Positions 6,990 to 13,845 of a stretch of DNA of 48,501 nt are shown piece after piece (position 1 is the first letter of the stretch; each line of letters starts with the position of its first letter). A program made the translations under genes and the position numbers. The stretch is from a virus. The notes under the pieces are model-generated. The model searched no databases. It was given only the letters and a program-made list of their open reading frames with translations, and was not told the origin of the DNA. Where the stretch lies: the IMG/VR virus record IMGVR_UViG_3300036830_000038, positions 1 to 48,501 of that record. One strand, given 5' to 3'.

Positions 6990-7569
6990 CCGACGGTGTG
7001 GGTATGAGGGGGTAAAGGCTAATGGAATCTAAGCCGGGTATACCGTCGTATCTCCTTATACATTAAAAAAGGGTCGATGGGCTTTCCTTCCGCTGGCGCG
7101 TGCGCGCGGCGAGCGTTTTAAACTCTTGTTCGATGGTTTTCTTGCTGCGCAGAGTTTCTTTTCTTTTCTAGTTATATTTTCTTTTGCTTTCTCTTTTCTC
7201 TTTGTTTTATTATTATTTTTTTTTTTTTATTTTTTTAATATATATATATATATATAGAAAGAAAAGAATAAAAATGAGCAAAAAGACAAAAAGAGAATGA
7301 GAGAATAAAAGAAAGTATAAGAAGAAAGAAAGTATAAGAAGAGGGAAAAGAAGAGAAAGAATAAAAGAAGAGAATGTAATCGCAGGCGCGAAAAAAGAAG
7401 AGAGCGTATGGGGTCGGGGTAGTTTTGATGTATAAGGGGGGAGCGGGGTAGGGTACTTGGTAGATTTCAAAGGAGTTAACCCCCCTATACCCCCTATGCG
7501 GGTATCCACCTCACTTTTCACTTGACAAAGGGCTACGCTCTGCGGTACACTTAATAGATCGAGGGTGAT
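6990..7569. other. Non-coding low-complexity tract, candidate replication origin
   Basis: No supported gene. From about 7150 the + strand is pyrimidine rich, ending in a run of 13 T (7216-7228), a second run of 7 T (7230-7236) and a 19-base alternating AT tract (7238-7256). It then switches to almost pure purine (7257-7375). Next come clusters of G runs (about 7410-7453), then two tandem 9-mers, CCCCCTATA and CCCCCTATG (7481-7498), and finally a sigma70 promoter. The easily melted AT core, strand asymmetry and short repeats would suit an origin of replication or a regulatory switch. A 102-codon minus-strand ORF here is low-complexity and is not accepted. Confidence 0.6.
7522..7551 (+). promoter_or_regulatory. 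Sigma70-type promoter upstream of the 7570 gene
   Basis: TTGACA (7522-7527), 18-base spacer, TACACT (7546-7551), with the ATG 18 bases downstream. The -35 is perfect and the -10 matches four of six. It shares its 18-base spacing with the promoters at 9207 and 14385. Confidence 0.6.
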
Positions 7570-8355
7570 ATGACAGAACCGTTTAAGATTAAGCTAAATG
7601 ATCCGGCGGCAGAGAAGACTACGGACGAGATTGACTTTGATGCGATCGAAGGGATTGAGAATGTATCTCCCGACCTAGCATCGGTACTTGATCTGGAGAG
7701 TTCAGAGAGTTTGGATTTACAGCCTGAGGCGATTGCTAAAGCTGATGAAGCGTTAACGCAGTTTGAGCAGATAAAAGGTGAGTTTAGAGGCCATATCCAA
7801 GCTGCTACGCTTGAGGCTATGTTTCCTGCAGTTTCGGAAAGAGAAGATTATCTCAAGAGATCTGCATATAGGTTGTTTGTAGATATACACAAAGCAGCGA
7901 AGTTGTTTCTTAAAGACTGGTGTTTAGTGAATGGGTTTAATCAAAAATGGTCTAATCCATTCTCTGCGTATTTTGATCTTAAGAGATTAACTTCAATGTC
8001 ACAGTTTGTGCCGAAGGTTTTTAACCTTGAGTTAGTTCAAGTGGATACAAAAGAAGTGAGAGTTTTGGCTAATAATTGTTTAACTTCAAGAGAAGCGTGT
8101 ATTGAAGGAGCTAAGACGTTGGGATTTGATTCCTCACTTTATAGATTGAAGGTATTTGCAAGATTTGATCTTTTAACAATTGAGGAGTTGAAGAGTAATC
8201 CTAAATGGTTAGCAGAACAGCGTATGTTGCATATTTTTGACGAACAGTTGAATCAAGTTGCAACGTTTAGACGCGTGCCGACTGATGTTAAAGAGAGATG
8301 GAAGAGAGAGATTGAGGAGAAGAAGAAGAGTCAGATTCCTACGAGGTTTGTATAA
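7570..8355 (+). CDS. Hypothetical protein, 261 aa
   Basis: I do not recognise this protein. The first 60 residues are acidic (many Asp/Glu/Ser) and probably flexible. Residues 70-215 look globular and helical with scattered Trp, Phe and Cys. The C-terminal 30 residues are strongly basic and helical (KERWKREIEEKKKS), which could contact nucleic acid. The ATG at 7570 has GAGGGTG just before it and lies 18 bases below a good sigma70 promoter. It is thus the first gene of its own transcript, next to the presumed origin; a replication or regulatory role is possible but only by position. Confidence 0.65.
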   Translation: MTEPFKIKLNDPAAEKTTDEIDFDAIEGIENVSPDLASVLDLESSESLDLQPEAIAKADEALTQFEQIKGEFRGHIQAATLEAMFPAVSEREDYLKRSAYRLFVDIHKAAKLFLKDWCLVNGFNQKWSNPFSAYFDLKRLTSMSQFVPKVFNLELVQVDTKEVRVLANNCLTSREACIEGAKTLGFDSSLYRLKVFARFDLLTIEELKSNPKWLAEQRMLHIFDEQLNQVATFRRVPTDVKERWKREIEEKKKSQIPTRFV

Positions 8356-8361
8356 AAACCT

Positions 8362-8375
8362 GCGGCGTGAGCCGC
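8362..8375 (+). other. Small GNRA-capped hairpin between genes
   Basis: GCGGC (8362-8366) and GCCGC (8371-8375) flank a GTGA tetraloop. It has no T-tract, so it is more likely an mRNA stability or spacing element than a terminator. Confidence 0.4.
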
Positions 8376-8421
8376 CGAGCCACCTCTTCCACTGCGGGGA
8401 AGTAAAAGAGGAGAAGAGAGA

Positions 8422-8652
8422 ATGTATAACTTTCCGTATGAAGAATTGGAGTTGAAAACGATGACAATTTACAATCCAGTTGGCTGGAATAAGTTAAGCG
8501 TGGCGAAGCCTCCTAGCGGAGTTTATATCAAATGTGAATTTCCGATTCTAGGAAATGTGAAGTTGTATTCACAGCATCTTTATCTCGGAAGAGAGACGGA
8601 TATGTTGTGGATGTTGACAGGGATTGCGAAGCATCAACTAGGTATCTGGTAA
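8422..8652 (+). CDS. Hypothetical protein, 76 aa
   Basis: I do not recognise this protein. It is small and rich in Tyr, Leu and Gly, with no membrane segment; the last third (LYLGRETDMLWMLTG) is probably a strand-helix unit. The ATG at 8422 is chosen because GGAGAAGAGAG precedes it. An internal in-frame ATG at 8461 is possible but has no clear Shine-Dalgarno. Confidence 0.55.
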   Translation: MYNFPYEELELKTMTIYNPVGWNKLSVAKPPSGVYIKCEFPILGNVKLYSQHLYLGRETDMLWMLTGIAKHQLGIW

Positions 8653-8693
8653 CTGCCCCAACTCGCCCGCGCGGGTATACAGAGAGGAGAAAC

Positions 8694-9152
8694 ATGGAGT
8701 TCGAGAACAAGTACAATCTAAGTCCTGAATCTACACAAGACGAGATTATTAAAGCTTGGGTGGATGATCTACGCGTGAATGTAGCTAAACAAGCAATAGG
8801 AAGATTGTGGAGGAAAGATAGTGGAATAGATTCTTTCTGTTGCCTAGGAAGACTCTGCGTATTAGCTATAGCAGCTAAGGTGATACCAGAGCCATCGAAA
8901 CATGTTAAATACGATGGTTCTGCTGTGATGCAGATAGAAGAACAGCTTGCATTTCTACCTTTGAAAGTAAGAGAATGGATAGGAATGAACAATAATGAAG
9001 GTCAGTTTGTAACACGCTATACTTTGGCACTTCCTTCGTCACTAACTTCGTTAAACGATAGCGGTAAATCGTTTAACGAAATCGCAGATGTAATTGAATC
9101 AAGACCTAAGAATCTTTTCCTTACTAAACTCACCGAAAGCCCCTCGGAATGA
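8694..9152 (+). CDS. Conserved phage protein of CCLG/LNDxGxSF type, 152 aa
   Basis: The protein has the signature of a widespread phage family of unknown function. An N-terminal helical part ending in FCCLGRLC (about residues 44-51) is followed by a middle containing LPLKVREWIG, and then by SLNDSGKSFNEIADVIE. The start is ATG 8694, because GAGAGGAGAA lies immediately upstream; an in-frame upstream ATG at 8607 would overlap the previous gene and lacks a Shine-Dalgarno. The paired Cys may bind metal. The family is often found in early regions of tailed phages. I cannot say what it does. Confidence 0.7.
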   Translation: MEFENKYNLSPESTQDEIIKAWVDDLRVNVAKQAIGRLWRKDSGIDSFCCLGRLCVLAIAAKVIPEPSKHVKYDGSAVMQIEEQLAFLPLKVREWIGMNNNEGQFVTRYTLALPSSLTSLNDSGKSFNEIADVIESRPKNLFLTKLTESPSE

Positions 9153-9235
9153 TCGAAAAAATCATCGAAATTGTGGAAAAACTCCTGCGGAAGCATCAAA
9201 TTCCGCTTGACACGGGCACGCCGAAAGACGTATAA
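9149..9235 (+). CDS. Micro-ORF, amphipathic 28-aa peptide
   Basis: This ORF overlaps the upstream stop by ATGA. It encodes a 28-residue peptide whose first half is an Ile/Leu/Glu/Lys amphipathic helix (IEKIIEIVEKLLRKH). No Shine-Dalgarno is seen, so translation would depend on coupling. The promoter for the next gene lies inside its last third. It could be a real small protein or chance. Confidence 0.4.
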   Translation: MIEKIIEIVEKLLRKHQIPLDTGTPKDV

Positions 9236-9236
9236 T
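9207..9236 (+). promoter_or_regulatory. Perfect consensus sigma70 promoter
   Basis: TTGACA (9207-9212), 18-base spacer, TATAAT (9231-9236): both hexamers are perfect. A 6-base inverted repeat, GCGGAA (9187-9192) and TTCCGC (9201-9206), abuts the -35 and could be an operator. The promoter position shows that the next gene starts at ATG 9263, not at the in-frame TTG at 9236. Confidence 0.8.
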
Positions 9237-9262
9237 TGAACAGTTGGGAGGAGATTTTTGAG

Positions 9263-9472
9263 ATGAGTTCAGTGAATATACCTGCTACGCAAGCTGTAGA
9301 TTTTCCAATCCAAGTCTCGAAGACGTTGGTTTTTCTAGCAAAAAGTCAAGATGACTTGGATTATCTTCAAAACAAAGATCAGAATGAAGATTTTATCGTG
9401 GATATGGTAGAGACTTCTGATATGATTGGAGTAGAACTCATATCCGTTGATGGAGAAGTAATCAAGAAGTAA
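9263..9472 (+). CDS. Hypothetical protein, 69 aa, under a strong promoter
   Basis: I do not recognise this protein. It is small and acidic (many Asp/Glu) with a likely alpha/beta fold and no Cys or membrane segment. The start is ATG 9263, since GGGAGGAG is nine bases upstream and the -10 of a perfect promoter covers the alternative TTG. With a consensus promoter and strong Shine-Dalgarno it should be one of the most abundantly made early products. A small acidic protein made early could act as an inhibitor of a host protein; that is inference only. Confidence 0.65.
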   Translation: MSSVNIPATQAVDFPIQVSKTLVFLAKSQDDLDYLQNKDQNEDFIVDMVETSDMIGVELISVDGEVIKK

Positions 9473-9477
9473 AAACC

Positions 9478-9617
9478 GAGGAATACGGTGTATTCCTCTG
9501 AAGGGTAGCACTGAGAGTGAGAGTCTCTTACATCCTCTCTTCTCTCGCTCTTATGAACAACTACCCTTCAGAGAAGTACACTCATCCCTCAGAGAGTACT
9601 TAAAAATCCTACTCGAA
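9478..9617 (+). ncRNA. Structured leader with competing hairpins
   Basis: Hairpin A: GAGGAATAC (9478-9486) pairs with GTATTCCTC (9490-9498). Hairpin B: CTCTGAAGGGTAG (9496-9508) pairs perfectly with CTACCCTTCAGAG (9561-9573). Inside B, GAGAGTGAGAG (9513-9523) pairs with CTCTCGCTCTT (9542-9552), including G-U pairs. A and B share bases 9496-9498, so the two full structures compete. Further on, AGTAC (9575-9579) can pair with GTACT (9596-9600), and AATCCT/AGGATT forms another hairpin just before the Shine-Dalgarno. This looks like a regulatory leader or a small RNA. Confidence 0.55.
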
Positions 9618-9649
9618 GAGAGAGGATTAAAAACTAAGGAGAATACAAA

Positions 9650-10243
9650 ATGGAAACGGATCAGGTATCTAACGATGTAGTTAACAGCGTTGAATCATCG
9701 AATCCTGCAATCTCAACCACCACTGTTGAATACCGTACCTACGGTGCGGTAGATGACAAGGGAGCTTTTGCAGGAACGAAGAAGAGTAAAGAAGGAGTAG
9801 TTACTCTTGAAGGTAATCCTTCGGTTCTTTCTGCAACTGCTACGGGAAAGAATTGGGATAACGCAGAGAAGAACGGCGCTACGCTTTTGAACAAGAATGA
9901 GTTTAAGTTCTACATTATTTCAGATGAAGCTGCACTTCCGTCTCTCGTCGCAGATGCAGCGCAAAGGTTGTATATCATCCAAAAAGGTTTGGATGCTATT
10001 CAAACCGCAGCAGCGAATCGTCTTCAGACTGATTTGGTTGAGAAGAAGGACAAGTCTGAAGCTGATGCGTATATGTATAATGACGATACGATTGATCTTC
10101 GTGAAGCAATCAATCGTCCGCCTGAGAAGAAGAATCTCTCTCCTGAAGAGAAGTTTTCTCGTGCGGTGTCTACTATCGCACCGGATGTATTGGCCAAGCT
10201 CTTGGCTGATCTTCAGGCAAAGATGGGACAGGCTTCGGCGTAG
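9650..10243 (+). CDS. Hypothetical protein flanked by structured RNA, 197 aa
   Basis: I do not recognise this protein. The N-terminal 60 residues are Ser/Thr/Gly rich and probably strand-forming. Residues 85-135 are helical with Ala/Asp/Gln, and the C-terminal 50 residues are charged helices (EKKNLSPEEKFSRAV). There is no Cys motif, signal or membrane segment. The ATG at 9650 has AAGGAGAA upstream. Its codons are regular and the gene is bracketed by strong RNA hairpins on both sides, as seen for highly expressed genes that need transcript stability. It is followed by a hairpin that may end its transcript. Confidence 0.6.
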   Translation: METDQVSNDVVNSVESSNPAISTTTVEYRTYGAVDDKGAFAGTKKSKEGVVTLEGNPSVLSATATGKNWDNAEKNGATLLNKNEFKFYIISDEAALPSLVADAAQRLYIIQKGLDAIQTAAANRLQTDLVEKKDKSEADAYMYNDDTIDLREAINRPPEKKNLSPEEKFSRAVSTIAPDVLAKLLADLQAKMGQASA

Positions 10244-10257
10244 TAAGACAGAAAGTA

Positions 10258-10276
10258 TGGGGACTTCAGTCCCCCT
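10258..10276 (+). terminator. Hairpin after the 9650-10243 gene
   Basis: GGGGAC and GTCCCC flank a TTCA loop; the stem can be extended by AGAAAG/CTTTCT with a small internal bulge. The 3' side reads CTGCTTTCTTT, a mixed T-rich tail. It is a plausible terminator or 3' stabiliser for the preceding gene. Confidence 0.45.
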
Positions 10277-10281
10277 GCTTT

Positions 10282-10408
10282 CTTTGAGGGGTTGAAGCTC
10301 TACTCTGAATTAGCGACATAACATTATCGCTAATTCAGAGTATCTTTTGATAGATTATAATCAGATCCGATGATTATAATCCAACCTCTCAAAGAGCTCA
10401 GGCTCTTT
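10282..10408 (+). ncRNA. Branched RNA structure, candidate ncRNA or leader
   Basis: An outer 13-base pairing of 10282-10294 with 10382-10394 (one G-U) encloses two hairpins. The first is a perfect 16-bp stem, 10301-10316 with 10327-10342 (10-base loop). The second is a 10-bp stem from two copies of GATTATAATC (10353-10362, 10372-10381). A fourth hairpin, AAAGAGC/GCTCTTT (about 10391-10408), overlaps the outer stem and would compete with it. The arrangement is that of a multi-branch RNA such as a riboswitch-like leader or a stable small RNA. It precedes the J-domain gene by about 60 bases. No known riboswitch motif is recognised. Confidence 0.55.
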
Positions 10409-10471
10409 CTAGAACTAAGAAACTAGAACTCTTTACACCTGACCTACAGGGAGAAAGAGAGAGGAGAAGAT

Positions 10472-11092
10472 GTGTTTCTATTTTACGAAAAATTCCCAGC
10501 CTCCGGTGATATTCCGCAGGTAACTCAAGTAGTTCTCTCGTCAAACGGACGAGATCATTTTATTAACTGGAAAAACAAAGCTGAAGAAGCTACGATTAAT
10601 CTCGTTCGAAATATCTTCAAACAAGTTCCGATTAAAGAAAGAGATATGGATGAAAAACTCTATATCTGGACTTTTATCGGATTTCGCGGAGATGTGTTGC
10701 TTGAGGGGATTAAGTCTTTTCAGACTCAGGGAGTTCTGCAGAATATAGAACTCAAAGAGATTTCGGATCTATCAGATAAGGTTAAGCTAGGAAGGCTTAA
10801 TGTAAAGAACTTGAGCGTAGTTAACGAAGAGAAGAAATTCCAAGACGAGGATTTCTTTCACCGCGGCGAGGCTATAAATTCCCTTGATCCTACCGGCGCG
10901 GTTCTACTCGAACGGCTTGCTCCACTCTTGAACGTATCTGTATCTTATCTCACAAACGAGAGTGATCGAGGGATACTTAAAAAGCTTTACAGAGCTGCCG
11001 CAATGAAACTGCATCCAGATAGAAACAACAACGACTCCGCTCCTATGACGGAGTTAAACTATCTCTGGAATATCTTCAACTCTGGAGTTTAG
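10472..11092 (+). CDS. Protein with C-terminal J-domain, 206 aa
   Basis: Residues about 150-203 form a J-domain-like unit: a helix, then LYRAAAMKLHPDRN with the diagnostic HPD at 181-183, and a closing helix (TELNYLWNIF). J-domains stimulate the ATPase of DnaK/Hsp70. Here the domain is C-terminal, and the first 110 residues are a novel alpha/beta domain; no G/F region or zinc finger follows. The start is the GTG at 10472, since GAGAGGAGA precedes it and the overlapping ATG at 10470 leads only to a 17-codon frame. It begins a tightly packed operon with a coiled-coil protein, a VWA protein and an FtsK-like ATPase. It may recruit host DnaK to phage or host targets. Confidence 0.7.
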   Translation: MFLFYEKFPASGDIPQVTQVVLSSNGRDHFINWKNKAEEATINLVRNIFKQVPIKERDMDEKLYIWTFIGFRGDVLLEGIKSFQTQGVLQNIELKEISDLSDKVKLGRLNVKNLSVVNEEKKFQDEDFFHRGEAINSLDPTGAVLLERLAPLLNVSVSYLTNESDRGILKKLYRAAAMKLHPDRNNNDSAPMTELNYLWNIFNSGV

Positions 11093-11095
11093 CTT

Positions 11096-11677
11096 ATGAA
11101 ACGACTTCAAACTCGAATCTCGTTTCAAGACTACTGTTCATTCTTCGAGGGAAAAGAGATTTCTAAACCTGAAGAATGGCATTTGATGTTAATAAACGCT
11201 GTAGCGGAGTTAAGGAATGAAGATGTAGAACAGTTAATGATCTCTGTTGACTGGTTCATAGCTGCGAATTTGTTTTCCGGGAAGAAGGTAGGAAAGTCTA
11301 CGATTGTGGTTGTTAAGGAGTATATTAAAAGAGTTTTAAACTTTGAGGCGGAACAAGCTAAACTAGCAGAAGCGTCTCAACGCGCTATGCGTGAGGCGTA
11401 TGTGAAGATTCAAGAAGAACGTATTAATCGGATGAATAAAATAGGGGTAGAACCTTATTTTCCTGAGTCAAATCAAGATAAGATTAATAAGTTAAATCTC
11501 TATTTAAAAGATTTAACTATTCAATTTGACGAAGCTCGGGATATGGGAGATGTAATTGAAATAAAAGATTTAATTGCGCGAATTCTTAATGTAAAAGATG
11601 AGTTAAGAATTCTCGTAACTGACGCAAAATATTTTTACTGGGACAAACCGCACAAGCCTGAACCTTGGGAATATTAA
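11096..11677 (+). CDS. Coiled-coil hypothetical protein, 193 aa
   Basis: I do not recognise this protein. Residues 1-75 look helical and globular. Residues 80-125 form a long Ala/Glu/Lys/Arg helix (EAEQAKLAEASQRAMREAYV), and 135-175 a second charged helix, so a coiled coil is likely. The C-terminus ends in a Trp/Pro segment (DKPHKPEPWEY). It starts three bases after the J-domain gene stop with GGAG upstream, and is followed closely by the VWA gene. It is probably a partner or adaptor of these proteins. Confidence 0.6.
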   Translation: MKRLQTRISFQDYCSFFEGKEISKPEEWHLMLINAVAELRNEDVEQLMISVDWFIAANLFSGKKVGKSTIVVVKEYIKRVLNFEAEQAKLAEASQRAMREAYVKIQEERINRMNKIGVEPYFPESNQDKINKLNLYLKDLTIQFDEARDMGDVIEIKDLIARILNVKDELRILVTDAKYFYWDKPHKPEPWEY

Positions 11678-11690
11678 GAGAGGAACCAAA

Positions 11691-12458
11691 ATGGGATATG
11701 CAGAAGAAGCAAAGAAGAAAGCGGATTTAATACGCGCCGCTAGAGAGAGTAAAACTGGTCCTAAACCAGATGCTCTCGCGACACTCAAAACCTACGCGAA
11801 GGCTGAAGATGTAGAGTCTAGAATTCGCGTAGTTGTAGATAACTCAGGGTCGATGAATGGTGGGAAGATTGAGGACGCGAAGAAAGGGATTATTGAATTT
11901 CTTCGTAACTGCAGGCTTAATCAAGATGCAGTAGCGATTCATCTTTTGAATGCAGGTTCGAAAGAAGAGTATTTAGGTTCAGATGAAGAATCTGCAGCTC
12001 TAACCACTCTATCCCCAAATATCTTCAATTCCACCTTACTAACCGACCTAGCCTTACTTGCGTCCAACGTAGACACGAAACACATCTACCCAACCGGAGG
12101 CACTCCACTCTTCGAAACAATCATCAACGCTCTCAAAGCTAAACCCAAGCTAACAAGAATGGTTGCTTTTAGCGATGGAGATCCTGATTTTGGAGATAGG
12201 AATCGAGAGAAAGAAGCTATTGAGTTAGCTGTAAGTATCTCCGTTCCTATAGATACAGTATTCTTCGGCCAAGCCGGTTCTACAGGAGCAGGGACTATGA
12301 AACGAGTAGCGGATGCGACAGGAGGGATTTTCCTAGTTTTCGATCCTGCTAAGGGAGTTAATTTCGCATCAGCATTTAAGTATCTAGCTCCTGGGAAACG
12401 TCTTATGCTTGCGGATAAGAGCTTTGCTGAGAAGTTACAGAGAGGAGAAGTTAAGTGA
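11691..12458 (+). CDS. VWA (von Willebrand A) domain protein, 255 aa
   Basis: A complete MIDAS metal site is visible. DNSGS (D50, S52, S54) follows a hydrophobic strand (RIRVVV). The later Thr is in PTGGTPLFE (T138) and the Asp in FSDGDPD (D162). VWA domains bind partners through a bound Mg ion and usually work with an AAA or P-loop ATPase. The next gene encodes an FtsK-like ATPase and starts inside this gene's stop codon (GTGA), a strong sign of cooperation. The N-terminal 40 residues are a basic helix. There is no signal or membrane segment, so it acts in the cytoplasm. Confidence 0.8.
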   Translation: MGYAEEAKKKADLIRAARESKTGPKPDALATLKTYAKAEDVESRIRVVVDNSGSMNGGKIEDAKKGIIEFLRNCRLNQDAVAIHLLNAGSKEEYLGSDEESAALTTLSPNIFNSTLLTDLALLASNVDTKHIYPTGGTPLFETIINALKAKPKLTRMVAFSDGDPDFGDRNREKEAIELAVSISVPIDTVFFGQAGSTGAGTMKRVADATGGIFLVFDPAKGVNFASAFKYLAPGKRLMLADKSFAEKLQRGEVK

Positions 12459-13627
12459 ACACCGAGCTTTTAAAATACATAGGCGACTACGAGCGCTATA
12501 CGCCGGAGATTCAAGTTCAGATCATATCTTTGATGCAAAAAATGATCTCTCTTGGATTTCTTGCAAAATTCCAACGTGTAGAAGAAGGGCCAATTATCCG
12601 TACTTACTACTTCGAACCTTCTCCTTCAGCACCTTTAGCCAGGATTATAGGTAAAGAAGAAGACTTGGCTCTTACTCTCCACGTTGAATCAATCATAATT
12701 TCGAGAGAACTTGGATCGGTGACTGTGGAAGTTCCAAAAACAGAGCGCCAGCTTATTCGATTTGATAAATCTCTCCACACTCTTATGACTTCAGGAGTTT
12801 CAGAAACTATGACTCTTCCGATACTCATGGGACAGGATACAAGAGGGAAGGAGTTTTATGTTGATTTGGCTACGCAGCCTCATTTACTTATCGCTGGAAG
12901 TACTAATAGTGGGAAATCTATTTTTACTAGCCAACTCATTTGTTCACTCGCCCTCTTCCACTCGGCGAGTGAACTTAAATTTCACCTTGTCGATACTAAG
13001 CAACTTGACCTTACTCTCTTTGCTGGTTTACCTCATATTGGTAAAGTGATTACAGATATACACTCTCTGCGAAAGCAGCTAGGTGAACTCTTGGATACAG
13101 TAAGGGAACGCACAGCAATGATGTCTGGGTTGTATCGAAACATTGCAGAGTGGAATCGCGTGGAGTCGAGTAAAATGCCCTACCACATCTGTATTATTGA
13201 TGAATTTGCAGACGTTTTAGACTCTGATCGTGAATACATGGCTGGGTTACATAAAGACGTGAAAAAAGAAATGCAGCCGATAGATGTTTTAGTTAAAAGA
13301 CTCGCGCAGATCTCACGTGCAGCCGGGGTACATCTCGTGATTGCAACTCAACGTCCTTCAGTGAAAGTGGTTTCAGGGGATATTAAAACAAACTTCCCAG
13401 CGCGTATTTGTTTTAAGCTTCCCTCTATGCAGGATAGTCGTGTTATTCTGGACGAGAATGGAGCGGAAAGACTGTTAGGCAAAGGAGATTATTTGTACAA
13501 AACTTCCACAAGTGAGACGATCAAACGTGCTCATAGTGCGTTTGTGTCTGCAAATGATATCGCAATGATTATCGCGCAAAGTGATATGATTCGGGAGCAA
13601 TATTTGAGTAAAAAGGAGGAAGTATAA
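12455..13627 (+). CDS. FtsK/SpoIIIE-like P-loop DNA translocase, 390 aa
   Basis: Motifs appear in FtsK order: a beta-domain-like stretch (SVTVEVPKTERQL, about 88-100), Walker A GSTNSGKS (148-155), Walker B CIIDEFAD (246-253) and the family sensor ATQRPS (297-302). Then come ARICFKLPS and a final GDYLYK segment. FtsK motors are hexameric and pump double-stranded DNA. This one has no membrane domain and seems to lack the DNA-orienting winged-helix gamma domain, so it is a soluble alpha/beta motor. The GTG start at 12455 overlaps the VWA gene stop. With packaging already served by a terminase, roles in replication, concatemer resolution or host chromosome handling are open. Confidence 0.8.
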   Translation: MNTELLKYIGDYERYTPEIQVQIISLMQKMISLGFLAKFQRVEEGPIIRTYYFEPSPSAPLARIIGKEEDLALTLHVESIIISRELGSVTVEVPKTERQLIRFDKSLHTLMTSGVSETMTLPILMGQDTRGKEFYVDLATQPHLLIAGSTNSGKSIFTSQLICSLALFHSASELKFHLVDTKQLDLTLFAGLPHIGKVITDIHSLRKQLGELLDTVRERTAMMSGLYRNIAEWNRVESSKMPYHICIIDEFADVLDSDREYMAGLHKDVKKEMQPIDVLVKRLAQISRAAGVHLVIATQRPSVKVVSGDIKTNFPARICFKLPSMQDSRVILDENGAERLLGKGDYLYKTSTSETIKRAHSAFVSANDIAMIIAQSDMIREQYLSKKEEV

Positions 13628-13845
13628 TGCCTTGCGGTGGAATCGCTGTATATTCAGATGTTTCAGCAGGAGATTGCTGGGTTTGTAATAAACCAGGAGC
13701 CAAGCATTATCTAGAAGAATGGGATGCTATGATTCATGCAAGATGTGCTGTGAAAGAATTAGCTAATCCAACTTCAGATGTAGCTTTGGTTATTAACCAT
13801 AAACATCAAGTCTTTTTAGACTTCGGTCTGGAGGAGGAGAAATGA
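13627..13845 (+). CDS. Small zinc-binding-like protein, 72 aa
   Basis: A CWVC pair (about residues 18-21), a His-containing segment (KHYLEEW) and HARC near residue 40 could together hold one zinc. The first residues also hold a Cys. There is no recognised family. The ATG overlaps the FtsK-like gene stop (TAATG) and GGAGGAAG is upstream, so it belongs to the same operon. Confidence 0.6.
   Translation: MPCGGIAVYSDVSAGDCWVCNKPGAKHYLEEWDAMIHARCAVKELANPTSDVALVINHKHQVFLDFGLEEEK

Noticed and set aside
7213-7521. 102-codon minus-strand ORF in the low-complexity tract
   Set aside because: Its sequence is Phe/Leu/Ser and IYIYIY repeats produced by the T/AT/A tract, with no plausible fold or start signal.
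9236-9262. TTG start for the 9263 gene
   Set aside because: The TTG overlaps the -10 of a perfect promoter and would not be transcribed; ATG 9263 has the Shine-Dalgarno.
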